From Atkinsonella hypoxylon (taxonomy: Eukaryota > Ascomycota > Sordariomycetes > Hypocreales > Clavicipitaceae), in contig JFHB01000008.1 of the NCBI GenBank assembly GCA_000729835.1, positions 186,001 through 250,000 of the forward strand: a stretch of 64,000 nucleotides of DNA, in the 5' to 3' direction. The number at the start of each line of letters is the position of its first letter. Position 1 is the first letter of the stretch. Position numbers and translations under genes: made by a program. This document shows, in pieces, positions 38,801 through 50,561 of this stretch. The notes under the pieces were generated by a model. That model worked only from the letters and a program-made list of their open reading frames with translations. It ran no database searches and had not been told where the DNA came from.

Positions 38801-39003
38801 TGACCCGCAACCATCTGCGACATGGCGGAAGCCGGTGGCTGCATAGGGAGTTGCGCGCCTGGCATTACAACAGGGTTCATGATGCTCATGGCATCGCTCG
38901 AGGGCTGCTGGACCTGTTGCTGATGTCGTTCGTCGCGTTGTTTTGAAAGCTGACGCCGTACCTCATGAGGAGGCAGCGCGTTGGACGAGTAATACCCCTC
39001 CAT
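35801..39003 (-). CDS. wc-1: Blue-light receptor and GATA factor White Collar-1
   Basis: WC-1 (BLR-1 in Trichoderma) is the flavin-binding photoreceptor and transcription factor that, with WC-2, drives light responses and the clock. Exons 39003-36199 and 36148-35801 give 1050 residues; the 50 nt intron falls immediately after the zinc finger. The N-terminal 330 residues are Ser/Gln/Met-rich. The LOV domain (about 360-490) has the photoactive cysteine in GQNCRFLQAP (Cys about 414) and the extra-loop typical of WC-1. PAS-B (VVHVLSLKGLFLYLSPSSKRVLEYD) and PAS-C (SGMFLFVSSNVRSLLDLQPESLLG) follow. A basic nuclear signal (KKRKRRKG) precedes a CX2CX18CX2C GATA finger starting CANCHTRNTPEWRRGPSG. The tail is Ser/Asn-rich. 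The Cys and finger are intact, so it should be photoactive. Confidence 0.96.
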
Positions 39004-40691
39004 AGCAACAGCATCTGGCTAGGCAGTAATGGCTCCGTCGCCGTTGAAGCCTCGGGAAAGATGGCAGGCAGGGGTGGTTGTCAACAATGGGTTATCTATT
39101 CGAGGCGTGCGTATCTGTGGACTGAGGATGCGAGACGCAAAAGTGCGCGCTGCGAGCTGATTCCGATAGCCTGGTTGATTTTGTGAGAAAGAAGTTAGTA
39201 GCTATCGCCGCTACCGTCGCCGTCGTCGTTTTTCTTCTTCGTTCGATTGAGCAGTCGTCTGTTGCTAGGTCGAAGACGCTGATCTCAAATGTCCTTCTCG
39301 GAGTGGCGTAAGGTGGGCGAATGAGGGGGCGGCTGTTAACTAGCTAGGAGCAGTCAAATCCGGGACTTTGGTGGGCCACTCTTCCCTGTAATAATGGTGC
39401 TCTATTCCGTACTTCCGTATCGATTATCCGTATGTAAGCGTAGGTACGTAGAGGTAAGCCCAGAGGGGAATTGGACCCCCAGTGTTACACCACGTGCGGA
39501 TGGCCAAATTTTGATGGAAAGATGAGAGTGTCAACTATGTTCATTTTGCAAATCCTACATAAGGAGAAAAACAACGACTTAATAGATAGATCGTCGAGTT
39601 GTAGTTTGTTCGGGATACATGATGCAGTATCATCCTTGGTAATACTAGGAGAAATTATATTAGCGACAGCATAGTAACATGAGCGTATACGGATCGATCG
39701 CATAATAACTCAGCGTAAGCACCCGAGGGAGACTTTAGTACTCCAAGTTGGTGGAGACGGTCTTTGTTCTCCTCACTTATATACCCAGGTAGTTGGGTAT
39801 TTGGCTATATTACTAGCTCGCCTAAGACTTGTGTATGCTTGAATGAATATGTTTCCATTAGCGCATATTAGGTTTGGCAGGGTTGCATCCTTTTGACCAC
39901 TGATTGTTTTCTGCGAGTGTGGCTCCGGCCTTCGGAAATTTTCCTTATATGGGACACCTATTTGATGCGGGATGAGAATGTTTAGAACCTCACAGGCCTC
40001 TTGTAAGCTATTGCGCGGAAGTTATCTTGCATTTCTTTAAACTACGCGAGCAGTGCTACGTCATCACTTGCAGTGCTGTAGGTTAGGCTTAACAGTTGCT
40101 GCCGAGACAGTCAATGTAGGCTTGACTCGATTTTCACCCCAAGAGGTTTTTAGTTCATTCGGAATGTATGTGGCTTACAATTGCTACTACGGAAGTCAAG
40201 CACCTATAGAGTAGACTTCGATGAGCTTGCAATGAGTCAATATCGACGATGTCGCGTATTTTGCCCATGAATTACACCTTTACCATTCAGCTAAAAATAA
40301 ACGTGAATAAATGTGAGAGCATTGATTGACGCTCTGGACCCTAATTTTAAGACGATTGCATCTAGAGACTCAAGTTTGTTGGTCTTACCGATACATGAAG
40401 GCAAACCTTGCTTCATTTTTGGTTCTGCGCTCCCAGTATGTCTAAGTAGGAACGAAATGCGATCGTGAGCCTTTCGGATCACTTGATCTCTTTAACCTTG
40501 GTCCATTCTCCGTCAGCTGGGACTGCAGTCACCCAGGTTTGAACAAATTGAATGCATTGCATAAACGCGATGGTATTGTCCGTATCCACATAATACTGAT
40601 TGCTCTATTGGCCAAAGAAATGGAATCTCCATGCCGGCAAACAGGCAAATTATTGATAGAGCTTAGGCGGCTACTGCTAGAGACTGTTGAT
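39004..40691. promoter_or_regulatory. WC-1 upstream region and KAP121 3' flank
   Basis: Both neighbouring genes are on the minus strand. The part next to 39003 is the WC-1 leader and promoter; near 39200-39240 it has a pyrimidine- and CGTCG-rich tract. Beyond about 39400 the sequence is AT-rich and holds TACGTAGGTACG-type motifs near 39440. No gene or shared repeat was found. Confidence 0.5.
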
Positions 40692-43600
40692 CTAGTTGAA
40701 GTAACGCATAATCGTTTGTTGCGACTCTTGTGAGAACTGACTGAGCAGAGGTATCGGGTCCACATTTGCCGCAGTTAGTAGCGCTTTGGCAGCAGAAGCT
40801 ACTCTGCTTGCTGTTTGTCCTTGCAGGGCCTCGGCCTCCAGAGCCTGGACGACGAAGAGGAAGAGCTTACTGGCTTGGCTGAGAATGATGGGATTTTGTC
40901 TGAGTTGCGCATCTGATTAGCTTCTGCCTCCCGTTTGTTTCCAGGTCCTGTTTTTTTTTTTTAACTCACTGATCAATCAGTCCCGCCAGATATGCATATG
41001 CATACGGCGCTGCCTCTTCATCATTGATGACGGGAAGCGTGTCCACCCATTGCGCGATAACGGCTTGTATATCCCCCACGCTGCCTGGAATATTGTGCAA
41101 TATTTTAGCAATAGCAGCACATGCATTCTCTGTAGCATAAACGTTCTCGTCATTCCGAGCTTCCGGTACCCGAGTAACTTGGAAAAGATAAGGCACTGCT
41201 CCGCCCAAGAATTGTGTCCACGCTGGTCCACCGTGATGAGCCGCCACCCCAATTCCGTAGGCAGCAGCCTGACGTATCGCAGCAGACGAATCTTGGCAAC
41301 CATCAACGAGTGGTTGGGAAATGTAATTTGAGTATCGATGGCTGTCTGATCCACAGTATTCAAGGACATCGTCCAGAATGCAAAGTCCCCACTGTCTCTG
41401 TGTAGGGTCCGCAGACGTAAGGAAGCCTTCATAGGTCGACATTAACCTTTCCCAAGCTGGAAGAAAAGCGGATCCATGATTTTTAAAGATAGAGTGAAAC
41501 GCCTTGTTCATGTCTGACAACAAAGTCTGGTCATCTTCGATCTCTCTTTCGACCTCTTCAGCCTCGTCTTCGACGTCATCAGCAGTGGCTCCTTCCTTGT
41601 CTTCTGCCCGCTGAGCAACTCTGTTTTGATAATCTTCGATTGTTGAAAGGACTGAGTCAATAAAGCCATTCATATGGGTGGCAGTAAGACAATCTTTTCC
41701 AACAACTTCTACAGATTCATAAAAGCATTGGTACATCTCTGCGAGCGTTTCGATTGACGGTTCAGCACTCAGAACTTCCAGCAGTTTTCCAACAGTAGCT
41801 GTCCAAAGCCCGGCTAACTCGTTGGAGGGACAGCCGTAAGCTTTCTTGTACGAGCTGAGCAGCTGTGGAACAAGCTTCGCTGAAATGTAGCGAACTGGAT
41901 CGTGGAAAAAGAAAGCAAGGCCTGGTAAGGCAATCTTCTCCATGATGTTGGCTACAAATGGAGCAAATGCAGCTTCAAGAACCTGTGCATAGACAACAAG
42001 CAATTCAATGGCCATATGCTTGTCATCCATAGTGCTCGTTCGAATACCAATCATCTTTCCTTTGAGTGGGACGAACTCCCAGCCATCCTCCCCGTTCATT
42101 TGCTCGGCCTGTTCATCGTCTTCAAGCAATTGTATGTCTGCCTTTGCCATAGCTAGTTCGAGCAGAGGAGGCATGACATTTTCCAGAAATGGAACGAAGT
42201 CGGAGCCCAGAACACGGCACATTCTCCCCCAGCAATGCATTAGATACTGTGATTGAGGATCATCTGCGTCAGTGATATTGGCCTGAATATTTGCCAAAAG
42301 ATTGACAAGCGTCATAGCATCTCGACCTAACCGCTCGCGACCGACGGCTAATGCTATTAGGGTTGCACACTCCATCGCTTTACCCCGTAATAGTCTATAC
42401 TCCTTCTCATTTTGGTTTTGAAGTACATTGACGAGAAGCGGCATAAGAGTGTTATAATACTTGGAAAAAGCTGCCTGTGCAGCATCGGCAATGGTTGCTA
42501 TGGTGGACAAAGCTTGTTCCTGCACATAGCGTTTGTCACTCTGAAGAAGCTGGAAGAGATTTGATAGGAGATCGTCTAGATAAGGCTCGAGGATCGACTT
42601 TTCAGCTTCTTCGCAAAAGTTAACAAGAGCGGCCGCTGCGTGAGACTTGACTCGTGCTTCAGGTGAATTAAGCACAGGAACAACAGCTTTAAGTACCCGG
42701 TCATAGAAATCGGTTTGCATTTTTGGGGCAAAGTCCGTGCTCATTTGGCCAAGTGCATTGCATCCAGCCCAACGAACGCGGGGGTGGGTGTCTTGCAGGG
42801 CCGGTATAACCAAGTCAAGAACTTGGCTCAGTTCGCCAATCATCAAGTCACGACATCCTTCAGAAATGGCTGAAATTGCCATGAGAGCGGCATGTCTGTC
42901 CCGCCATGCCATCGAGTTCATCATTCTGGGAAGCCAGTTAAATGTTGGGGCTAAGATTGTCTGCCCACCCAACTTGTTTGCGAGGCGGTCCATAGTTTGT
43001 TCACCGGCAACGTGATTTTGGTCGCTTTCATCTTGATCAAGCTAAATTTTTTTAGTGCCGGTTAGCATGATCTGACTAGAAGCAAGAGATTTTTTATTTT
43101 TTCAGAACAGTATCTTACATCATCTGACGCCAACCATTCGGAAGCATCATCGTCGTCTTCTCCCAAATCAGTCATCAAGCTCAAGCATTGAGTGATCATG
43201 TCATTAGTATAAGATGGGTCTTTCCGACACATGGAAGGTGCGTAGTCGGCAAAAGTAGCCATGAGCTCGAGCGCATTCTGACGGCAAACACTGTCGAGCT
43301 CTTTGTCCTGTATGACAGACACATTGAATTGCACAAGATTTTGAAATAGCTGTTTGAACATTTTGGGGGCAGTTTCGGCCAAGTCGATCAGAGCTAAGAG
43401 GGCCTTGCTCAAGTCTTCTGAGTTTTGAGACTCTTTAATGGGTGGCAGGATATTGAGAACATCAGGTATGAGGCCGTAGTACTTTGTTTGAGACTTCTTG
43501 CTGATTGTACTGAAAAAAGATGCAAACGCTTCCATTGCAGCTAGGCGAACCTGTAACCATAATTAGTGCTTCCTTCTGCCATTATAGCGTTAAAAAGACA

Positions 43601-44353
43601 GATAGCTATACCAGTACAGCATCATCCTGGAATCCTTTCTGAAAAGCTTGCAAGACATTCTCTTCGTGTTGCCGCTCGATAATTCCAGGAGTCGTTTTGA
43701 ATACTCGGAACGCGTTCTCTCTCTTTTCAGGCTCTGGTGCTTGGCTGAGTTGGAATAGAGCGCCGAGCAATTCGGGCCAGAAATCGTCTAGACAAAGAGC
43801 AGAATGTTTAGTCAATCGGCAGAAAAGCGCTGCTATCAACCTTCATGTACTCACTATTATCTGTGTACTGCCTCGCAACCTCTGCAACAGCATCACTGAT
43901 TTTGTTACGCACTATACGATCTGTCTCGGTAGCGAGGGTTTCCAGAAGCGTTTGGCGTATGACAACAGCCTGATCTTTTGCTAGCGAGTAGAACATGTCG
44001 ATGGTGTTTCCTGCATCCGTTTTGCGCGATTTGGATGCGATTCGGCGGAAGATTACAGCAGCGAACGAACGAGCCTAGATCCCCAGTGTTAAAAGAAAGA
44101 CCTTGTATCATGTTAACGTGTACCGTGTCTGAACCGGCACAAGAGGGCTACAGAGTTTTGAAGGACATACAACATTGTCTTTAGCGCCTTGGATCTGTTC
44201 AGCGAGTCCAAGTAACAGCACTTCTGGACGGTTTCCAGTCCAGTTATTCTGAAGATGTTCTTCGGCTTGAGCTCGTGTTGCATTATCTGCAGATTGAAGC
44301 GCTTGCAGTAGCTGTGTAAGCTCAGCGTGCACCTCGGCGGATAGCAGAGACAT
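40692..44353 (-). CDS. KAP121: Importin beta-3, Kap121/Pse1 (IPO5) type
   Basis: This karyopherin imports ribosomal proteins and other cargo through nuclear pores in a Ran-dependent way. Six exons in transcript order: 44353-44171, 44074-43855, 43787-43612, 43550-43119, 43041-40970 and 40899-40692; 1096 residues (yeast 1089). The importin N-terminal domain reads ELTQLLQALQSADNATRAQAEEHLQN. HEAT repeats run through, for example DFWPELLGALFQLSQAPEPEKRENAFRVF, LVIPALQDTHPRVRWAGCNALGQM and KSHAAAALVNFCEEAEKSIL. An acidic loop of the family is at DDDDASEWLASDD. The end reads QASKLFLFVVQALEAEALQG then TIMRYFN. Introns of 61-96 nt all restore conserved sequence. It is divergent from SDS23. Confidence 0.96.
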
Positions 44354-45532
44354 TATTGCGGCGGCTGGGCGGTGCGAGCGCCTGGCTGCCTGGAATTGTC
44401 TTTTTGTTTATGACGTCTTGGTGGCTAAATGTGGAAGAACTCTGCAGAGTCGTAAAGGCTAGCTCTGTTGTCTGGAGAAGATGAGGAACGAATTCAAATC
44501 CTGCTCCCTTAACGGTCAACTTTTGGTGGGCGGACCAAAGTGGGGGAGGGGGGAGATGCAGGCCGCGCCGCCTAAGTGGGCAGTCCGGTCGTGACTTTTT
44601 TTTTTTTGTAAAAGACTGGACGAGATTCAAAGTCCACCAGGCAGACCATTGTCTGTCATTAGCGCGTCGTCCCTCAACAACAATACCAAATGTATAGCAT
44701 TACCTAGGGTAAGCGTCAAATCGAAGTGAAAACTGCACTAGCTTTCACAAATGTTTATTTCTTAAACATTTAATGAGACTGCTTTGGGTATAGCAGTAGC
44801 GAATTATTCATAAGCTCTCACTAGCCTTCGCACTTTTGTCTTGAAATCGAACGCTCTCGTCTGCCGGGGAAAAAAAAAAAATGGAAGAAAAGAAATCCTG
44901 GCAACTTCCGTATAGTCAAGCACCGCTCAGACGCAGGAGCGCCATCTTGAACTCGTTCAAAAATTGTATCAACAGAGCCACCTAGCGAATATCGATAGCT
45001 ATTCTGTCTCTGCCACATTACATATAGGGAACCTGTTAAGCCGCCTTGGCATTCCCACGACAGCGCCAAACTGCTTTACAAAACCATTTACAAAACCAAA
45101 GGGTATTGGGTCGTGGAAACAACGTAGCAAGTCTATTAAAACGTCGGCCTCTGTAACCACCTGACCTACATCGGTGGGAATTTTCGATGGAAAATTTTGT
45201 CTATGGTCTACGTGTGGATGACAGGAGTCTGGCAACTCGTTAGCAGTAGCACATACTCTGTAGAGCGACGTCATCTAGCGCCTTGCAGCCCCACTTCAAC
45301 AGAGGCTTTCCCGTTAATAATACCATCACTACAGAGCCTAAACACACGCCAGAGCCACATGATATTTCTAGCCCCAACTCTCCAGCAACACCATCCCCAT
45401 TTTGCCAATTGCGCTGTACATTTCGTCATATCTACAGAGTAAAGTCTTGTTTTGAGCACGACGCCTTTCCTGTAGCCATAACCGGCGCTGTTCGAGGCAT
45501 CACTAATACTGAGTTACCTCTCACTGCCACTA
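44354..45532. promoter_or_regulatory. Divergent promoter of KAP121 and SDS23
   Basis: The 1.2 kb region serves two genes that start away from each other. Next to KAP121 there is a G-run stretch (GTGGGGGAGGGGGG) near 44540 and two poly-T/poly-A tracts. Between about 45310 and 45420 one frame reads protein-like, low-complexity Ser/Pro/Thr sequence (PHDISSPNSPATPSP) that may be the true N-terminus of SDS23 in an extra exon; I could not join it in frame. Confidence 0.45.
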
Positions 45533-47135
45533 ATGGATTATCTTGCTGATATCTCTGGAGTTGGATCCAAAGGAGCCGCAGATCGAAATACTCTAGATTC
45601 AACGGTTCCTGTCAACATCAGCCCCCATATTACCTCCAGTCAAGATGTAACGCCGAATCGGACACCGTCTCGGAGCAATATTTACAAATCAACACATCGG
45701 CAGAGCTTTGTTGACAATCTTCGGAGTGCACCGCAATCGCCGCGGCATAGACATCCATCGTTCACTCAAGCTGCTGTTCAGGAGCTGCTGAATCACCCGC
45801 CGGCTGGACAACGTCATACAAACTCCAAATTCGTTGGTCGAGAATGGGGGCAGGTCACCATCGGTGAACTGGTCTCTCATGAGGATGTGAAGTGGGTCGA
45901 CATGGACAGTAGTGTAGAAGAAGCCACAAAGGTGAGCAAGTGATATGTTTTTCTGCATCCAGGCTTCCCTGCATCAGACCGAACTCTAATCCGAGAAAAG
46001 ATCCTTTTGAAAAGTCGGACAAACGTCGTCCTTGTGCGAGACAACCCCTCAGATCGAGCTGCTACAGCGACCTTTGACTACTCAGATCTGAATACTTATC
46101 TCTTGGTGGTAGTCGGTCTATACAAGCCCGAGCCCGACCAGGTCGATTTATACAATAAAATAATGCTTCAAGCAAGAGAAGGTCAAAAGATACCGCTTCG
46201 TCAAATACATCCTTTTTGCAGACAGGAGCCGTTAGTTGAGGTACCATCAACTGGCAATTTGTCCCAAGCTATCGAGATTTTAGGTAGTGGGATTCATCGG
46301 TTGCTTGTTACAAACTCGTTTGGTGACGTGGTGGGTATAATGAGCCAGCTTCGTATGGTAGATTTCTTCTGGAATGAAGGCGTTAATTTTCCCATAATTG
46401 ATCGATTGTACCCTGTTATGCTACGAGATTTGGGAATGGGCACTCAGCAAATCATCGCTGTTAAGTAAGTGATCAACAAAGCCACTCATTATCATACACT
46501 TCCAATCACTACAGTTACTTATATGCCACTTCGTGTACAGCTCAGATGCGCCTCTTTCAGAGGCCTTGACGCTCATGAATGACGAAGGGTTGACCAGTGT
46601 CGCTGTTGTTGACAATGGCCAAAATGTTGTAGGCAATATTTCAACGAAAGACGTTCGTCATTTGACGACAACATCAAGTGCACCATTACTCAGCGAGTCT
46701 TGTATGCATTTCCTATCTGTCATCTTGAATGAACGAGGAGTCGAGAAAGGACGCGATGCATTTCCTGTCTTCTATGTCACACCTTTGTCAACACTGGCAC
46801 ATGTGGTAGGCAAGCTCACCGCGACAAGATCACATCGCATGTGGATAGTAGAGCCAGCATCTCCGTCACCATCAGTTCCTATTACACCGATCATCGGTCC
46901 GCAAACTCCGGTTAGCGGATCCTCAGCTCCTGCTGCTGCCATGCCTGGCGCCCATCTGTCTGGGAGACTCAGTGGAGTCATATCCTTGACAGATGTGCTG
47001 AATAATTTCGGAAAGTGCGCCGGACTACATCCTGCAGACCCTGGCGAACAAAGAGCAAGACGCAGGCGCAGCTCAAGCAGCTCAGTTTGCCCTAGCCTCG
47101 ACTCATCGAGGCCTAATCTTGATTTTAGGCGGTAA
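45533..47135 (+). CDS. SDS23: CBS-domain protein Sds23/Moc1 type
   Basis: Sds23 proteins inhibit PP2A and, in fission yeast, act in nutrient and cell-cycle control. Exons 45533-45931, 46001-46464 and 46541-47135 give 485 residues. The N-terminal 100 residues are Ser/Pro/Asn-rich with [22 protein letters not shown], a likely phosphorylation area. Four CBS motifs follow: [37 protein letters not shown] with [45 protein letters not shown], and [21 protein letters not shown]. The C-terminus is Ser/Arg-rich. Both introns (69 and 76 nt) restore the conserved frame. The start may lie further upstream, since yeast Sds23 is about 40 residues longer and the preceding sequence looks partly coding. Confidence 0.88.
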
Positions 47136-47777
47136 ATTACCAGCAACTATACGGGATTTGGATTTTTGAAGACATAGGACCTATCAAACCGTTCGGTTCG
47201 CACTCGCAAGGACTTGAATGGTGACATATTGCATTCTCTGATGACTTAAACGAATGCCCAGTTCTCCAACAAAGACGGGTACTCTACAGCTTCCACGTGG
47301 GAGCTTCAGTACATCTCATTGCTTCTCACGTATTGAGTTTGACGGAACACGAACCAAGTCTACAAGGTAGTGCACTAGTGGGTCACCTAGATAAAGAAGA
47401 ATTTACAACACTCTGGAACCAAGAGCTGTAATTGCCAAACTGATAACCAAGTTATCCTTGCTATTTCACTAGAAGTCCTTGTTTTGATTGACTATTATCA
47501 GTTATTCTTTTCTCTTGCGAGCACACCCATGTGATGCTGCGCTGTAAAATCGAGCCCTTTGTCGGACCTTCAGAAGCGTCGGCATATTACCACTCTTCGG
47601 TTATCTTGCCAACTATGTACTAAATTTGAATAAGAGAGATTGCCTTTATGTTCTTACAAGTTTCTCAATATGCAGACTGGGATGCAAGATGCTTCACAAT
47701 TGCACCTTGCATGATCCCACCAGAGTCACGATTATAGCAAGAAGGCTATGGAGTATTTCTTCAACATTAAGCACAAC
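47136..47777. other. Spacer between convergent SDS23 and the NYN gene
   Basis: The 0.64 kb is the shared 3' region of the two genes. It is AT-rich with no open frame of note and no repeat recognised elsewhere in the window. Confidence 0.5.
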
Positions 47778-49259
47778 TTATATCAACAGTTCATGTAAAA
47801 ATTCGTCCAACCTAATCAATCTGAATCTATCGCCCCATCTCCGAGCCAATCCCGACTTTTGCCAGCGTGAAGAAAGGCTCAGGCTCCACGACACTATTTC
47901 AATGGACCATCCCATCCTCAACGCTCTTTCAGCATACACGAAGAAGCCATCTGAAAACTTTGCGGGCTGTGCATCACCAGTTGCTATAACCAGAGTGCCC
48001 GGACTGTCAAAATACTCCATCACTGATTCAGCAATACGTGTTTGCAAAGTTTCGTCGACCAGATACTCCATGAATCGAGCTGTACCGCGCGGGGCAGGTA
48101 CTTCATCCGAAGAAGATATATCCCCTTCCCTGTTATATACTCGTTTTCTCTCTCTAACGTCAACGCGATAGCCTAATTTCTGAAGTTCGTAAATGTAAGG
48201 GGGGGCCTCGCGGTTGGGGAGAATCGAACAACCAGCATTCAGAGTTCTCGTCGTTCGGCCACGAACAAGTATTTCTGTGAGAAATTTCAGGTTCAACTTT
48301 GGCAACGGAACAAAATGGGCACTCTCCTGAATGGAGTACTCGTGCCTTAGAGTATACTGAAAGCTGATATTGATGTTTGACATGTCCAAGAAAATGTGAA
48401 TCCCGTTAAGCGCGATAGACTCATTGCTAGACCTGATGCTCCTGTCTTCTGCTTTGAGAGTCAGCAAACGTGTCGATAATGATTCTTTTTTCTGCTCCAA
48501 CGAGAATTTTGTGCTGTGTATATGATAAGTTGGCCCACGATTGGCTAGTTTGTATGACAGTATTGTGGTGTTCGATGTCACTTGCACCGAATTGAAGGGG
48601 CTCGTATCGACGGCGTCAGTCTTCATTCGAGCTGTTGGAGTATCATCGTCTATTGCTTGAATAGTGGTTCTTGATATTCGAGCAGAAATGACGTCGTATT
48701 GTAGGTCGGAACTTCGGTCCTGTGTGCAAGAATGTGCGAGGGGTTGACTAGAGCATGAACTCCGTCGCGGCCATTTTTGGTGGGTTACATCATACGCTCG
48801 ATATCTAGCTCCGGTTCCTTGAGATTGCGCCCCATAGGAATACTGTAAATGAGTATTACCGTTCTGGATTGAAGATATGTCGGAGTTTGTTTTAAGATTT
48901 TGCTTCTGAAGCTCGAGTTGTACTTTAGTGAAATCCCCAAGCTGAGAACCTGAACCTGCATATGAGTTGACAAATTGAGTATTTTGCTCATGACACATGC
49001 ATTGTACATCAAGATTTAAGCTAAAACTGGCAGCATGTTGACCAGTGTTTCTGAGTAGTTGCTCGTGGTACAGCTTTCGAAAATCTCCTAGCTGCGGCCA
49101 CGAGCCGGCAGCCATGCGTTGGCAGCTCTCATCGGATTTTGTTGAAGTTTTCGACACGTCTCGACGAATGATATTCGCATATGAAGCATTTAACGAGGGG
49201 ATCATCGAGAGTGTCTCGGAAGACGTATTCTTCGTCGGGGTCGAAGATTGCTCACACAT
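47778..49259 (-). CDS. NYN (PIN-like) domain protein, putative RNase
   Basis: The 493-residue protein has a disordered Ser/Gln/Thr-rich N-terminal 270 residues and a C-terminal NYN domain. NYN domains are PIN-fold, metal-dependent RNases or RNA-binding modules. Visible landmarks are the first strand with acidic residue in IHIFLDMSNINISFQY, TRTLNAGCSILPNREAPPYI, an YELQKLGYRVDVRERKR strand, VDETLQTRIAESVMEY, and LVIATGDAQPAKFSDGFFVYAERALRMGWSIEIVSW, where the usual TGDGD of the active site reads TGDA...FSDGF, as in many fungal members. Start: ATG 49259 is the first in frame, but the frame stays open to TAA near 49325 and ACCACAG is a fair acceptor, so an upstream exon is possible. Cellular role is unknown. 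Confidence 0.75.
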   Translation of the reverse strand: MCEQSSTPTKNTSSETLSMIPSLNASYANIIRRDVSKTSTKSDESCQRMAAGSWPQLGDFRKLYHEQLLRNTGQHAASFSLNLDVQCMCHEQNTQFVNSYAGSGSQLGDFTKVQLELQKQNLKTNSDISSIQNGNTHLQYSYGAQSQGTGARYRAYDVTHQKWPRRSSCSSQPLAHSCTQDRSSDLQYDVISARISRTTIQAIDDDTPTARMKTDAVDTSPFNSVQVTSNTTILSYKLANRGPTYHIHSTKFSLEQKKESLSTRLLTLKAEDRSIRSSNESIALNGIHIFLDMSNINISFQYTLRHEYSIQESAHFVPLPKLNLKFLTEILVRGRTTRTLNAGCSILPNREAPPYIYELQKLGYRVDVRERKRVYNREGDISSSDEVPAPRGTARFMEYLVDETLQTRIAESVMEYFDSPGTLVIATGDAQPAKFSDGFFVYAERALRMGWSIEIVSWSLSLSSRWQKSGLARRWGDRFRLIRLDEFLHELLI

Positions 49260-50053
49260 CTCAGGCGCAGCCCAGTTCAATATGCAGGAATTCTGAAGAA
49301 TAGTATCTGTGGTTTAATGCCGGACATATGTTATCCAAAGCATAAAGCAGGTCTATGCCAAAGAAAAATGAGTGACGATAACACTAAATCATGCCTTTCG
49401 ATACCAGGTTATTGTGAATAAAACTGTAGGTCATCAGTTAAGTTCCCCGAGTCTGAAACATACCTTAAAGAAGTTGACCGATAAAAATCGGAAATATGGA
49501 ATGGACTGAACTGAAGCGAACATTTAGGGCTTCATGGATGGCTGCGAATCAGGAATGATTGGTCTTAGATGACCTTACCTTCCATCCATCATCAAAGTCC
49601 CGAAGCACATGTCTTCAGCCTCGTTGAGCAAGTGGATTGTCGGCGACAATAAATGGCAAAGCAGCCCAGGTCATTATAAAGAAATTTCTGTACTGACGGT
49701 ATATGATAGTTCCGAAGATACTTTACTATGAGGTCACGATACGATAGGACGAGAATGAAGTGGTGAGTCAATGATGAATTTTAGTGGGACTCTGCTGGAC
49801 GAGACATATGTGGTATAGGTCTATTACGGGAACCTACCTGCCTAGATACACTCGGATGACAAAAGTCTGCAACCACCCTGCCACGATACAAGGAGCGGTG
49901 ATTGATTGGTGTTGGTTGGTGTTTTGTTAATACTAGTGCTGTTGATGCTGGCTAAAAATAGGGGCCAAATCCGCGCCTTAGGCCGCAAGGCAATTGCAGC
50001 ACATAACATCCCTCCAGTGCGAATCAGCTTAATTTAAAGTGGGTTTAAGAGAC

Positions 50054-50105
50054 ATGAGTCCATGACTGTTACCAGGAACCAGCTTGGCACGCGTAGGACC
50101 TACCT
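50054..50105. repeat. Lone right end of the MITE-like family
   Basis: ATGAGTCCATGACTGTTACC then AGGAACCAGCTTGGCACGCG and TAGGACCTACC matches the right end of the element at 52972-53149 (ATGAGTCCACGGCTGCCACC, then GGGAACCAACTTGGCACACG) and, more loosely, the other copies. I see no matching left end nearby, so this is a truncated copy. Confidence 0.6.
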
Positions 50106-50561
50106 AGGGCTCATCTAGGGTGGCGATGAATTTTCATTGAGCAAACTGCCTGCTAAGATAGAGTGACGCTCCTCTGTTCTCCCTTGCGCTAGTCAATACC
50201 GTACTTACTGTTCACTGATTCATACGCTAACTATGGGGGTACAGAATAGCTCATCATCGAGATATAGAACGTTCCCCAGGCATATATCAATTCATTGTGC
50301 TCGTAACCAAAATCATCTACCACGAAGCAGCGGAGAGTATTCGTGGCCGGTCAACCTCATCTACTGATCACATCGTTCATGTTAACATAGGGTAAGGCAA
50401 TCACCTACGGGGATCACCACATGCGGGTACACCGCGTCACACATACAGTGGGATGTATATGTATATAGGGCACGCTTGCCATCTCACAGTGGATAGTCAA
50501 TCACTATGAGTTACCAGACACCTGTCAACAGTTATATACCCCACCAATGCTCCGGGATTGG

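Noticed and set aside
39455..39520. Minus-strand stretch resembling a tRNA T-arm (GGGGGTCCAATTCCCCT)
   Set aside because: No matching acceptor stem, D-arm or anticodon arm could be drawn upstream; the loop sequence is also atypical.
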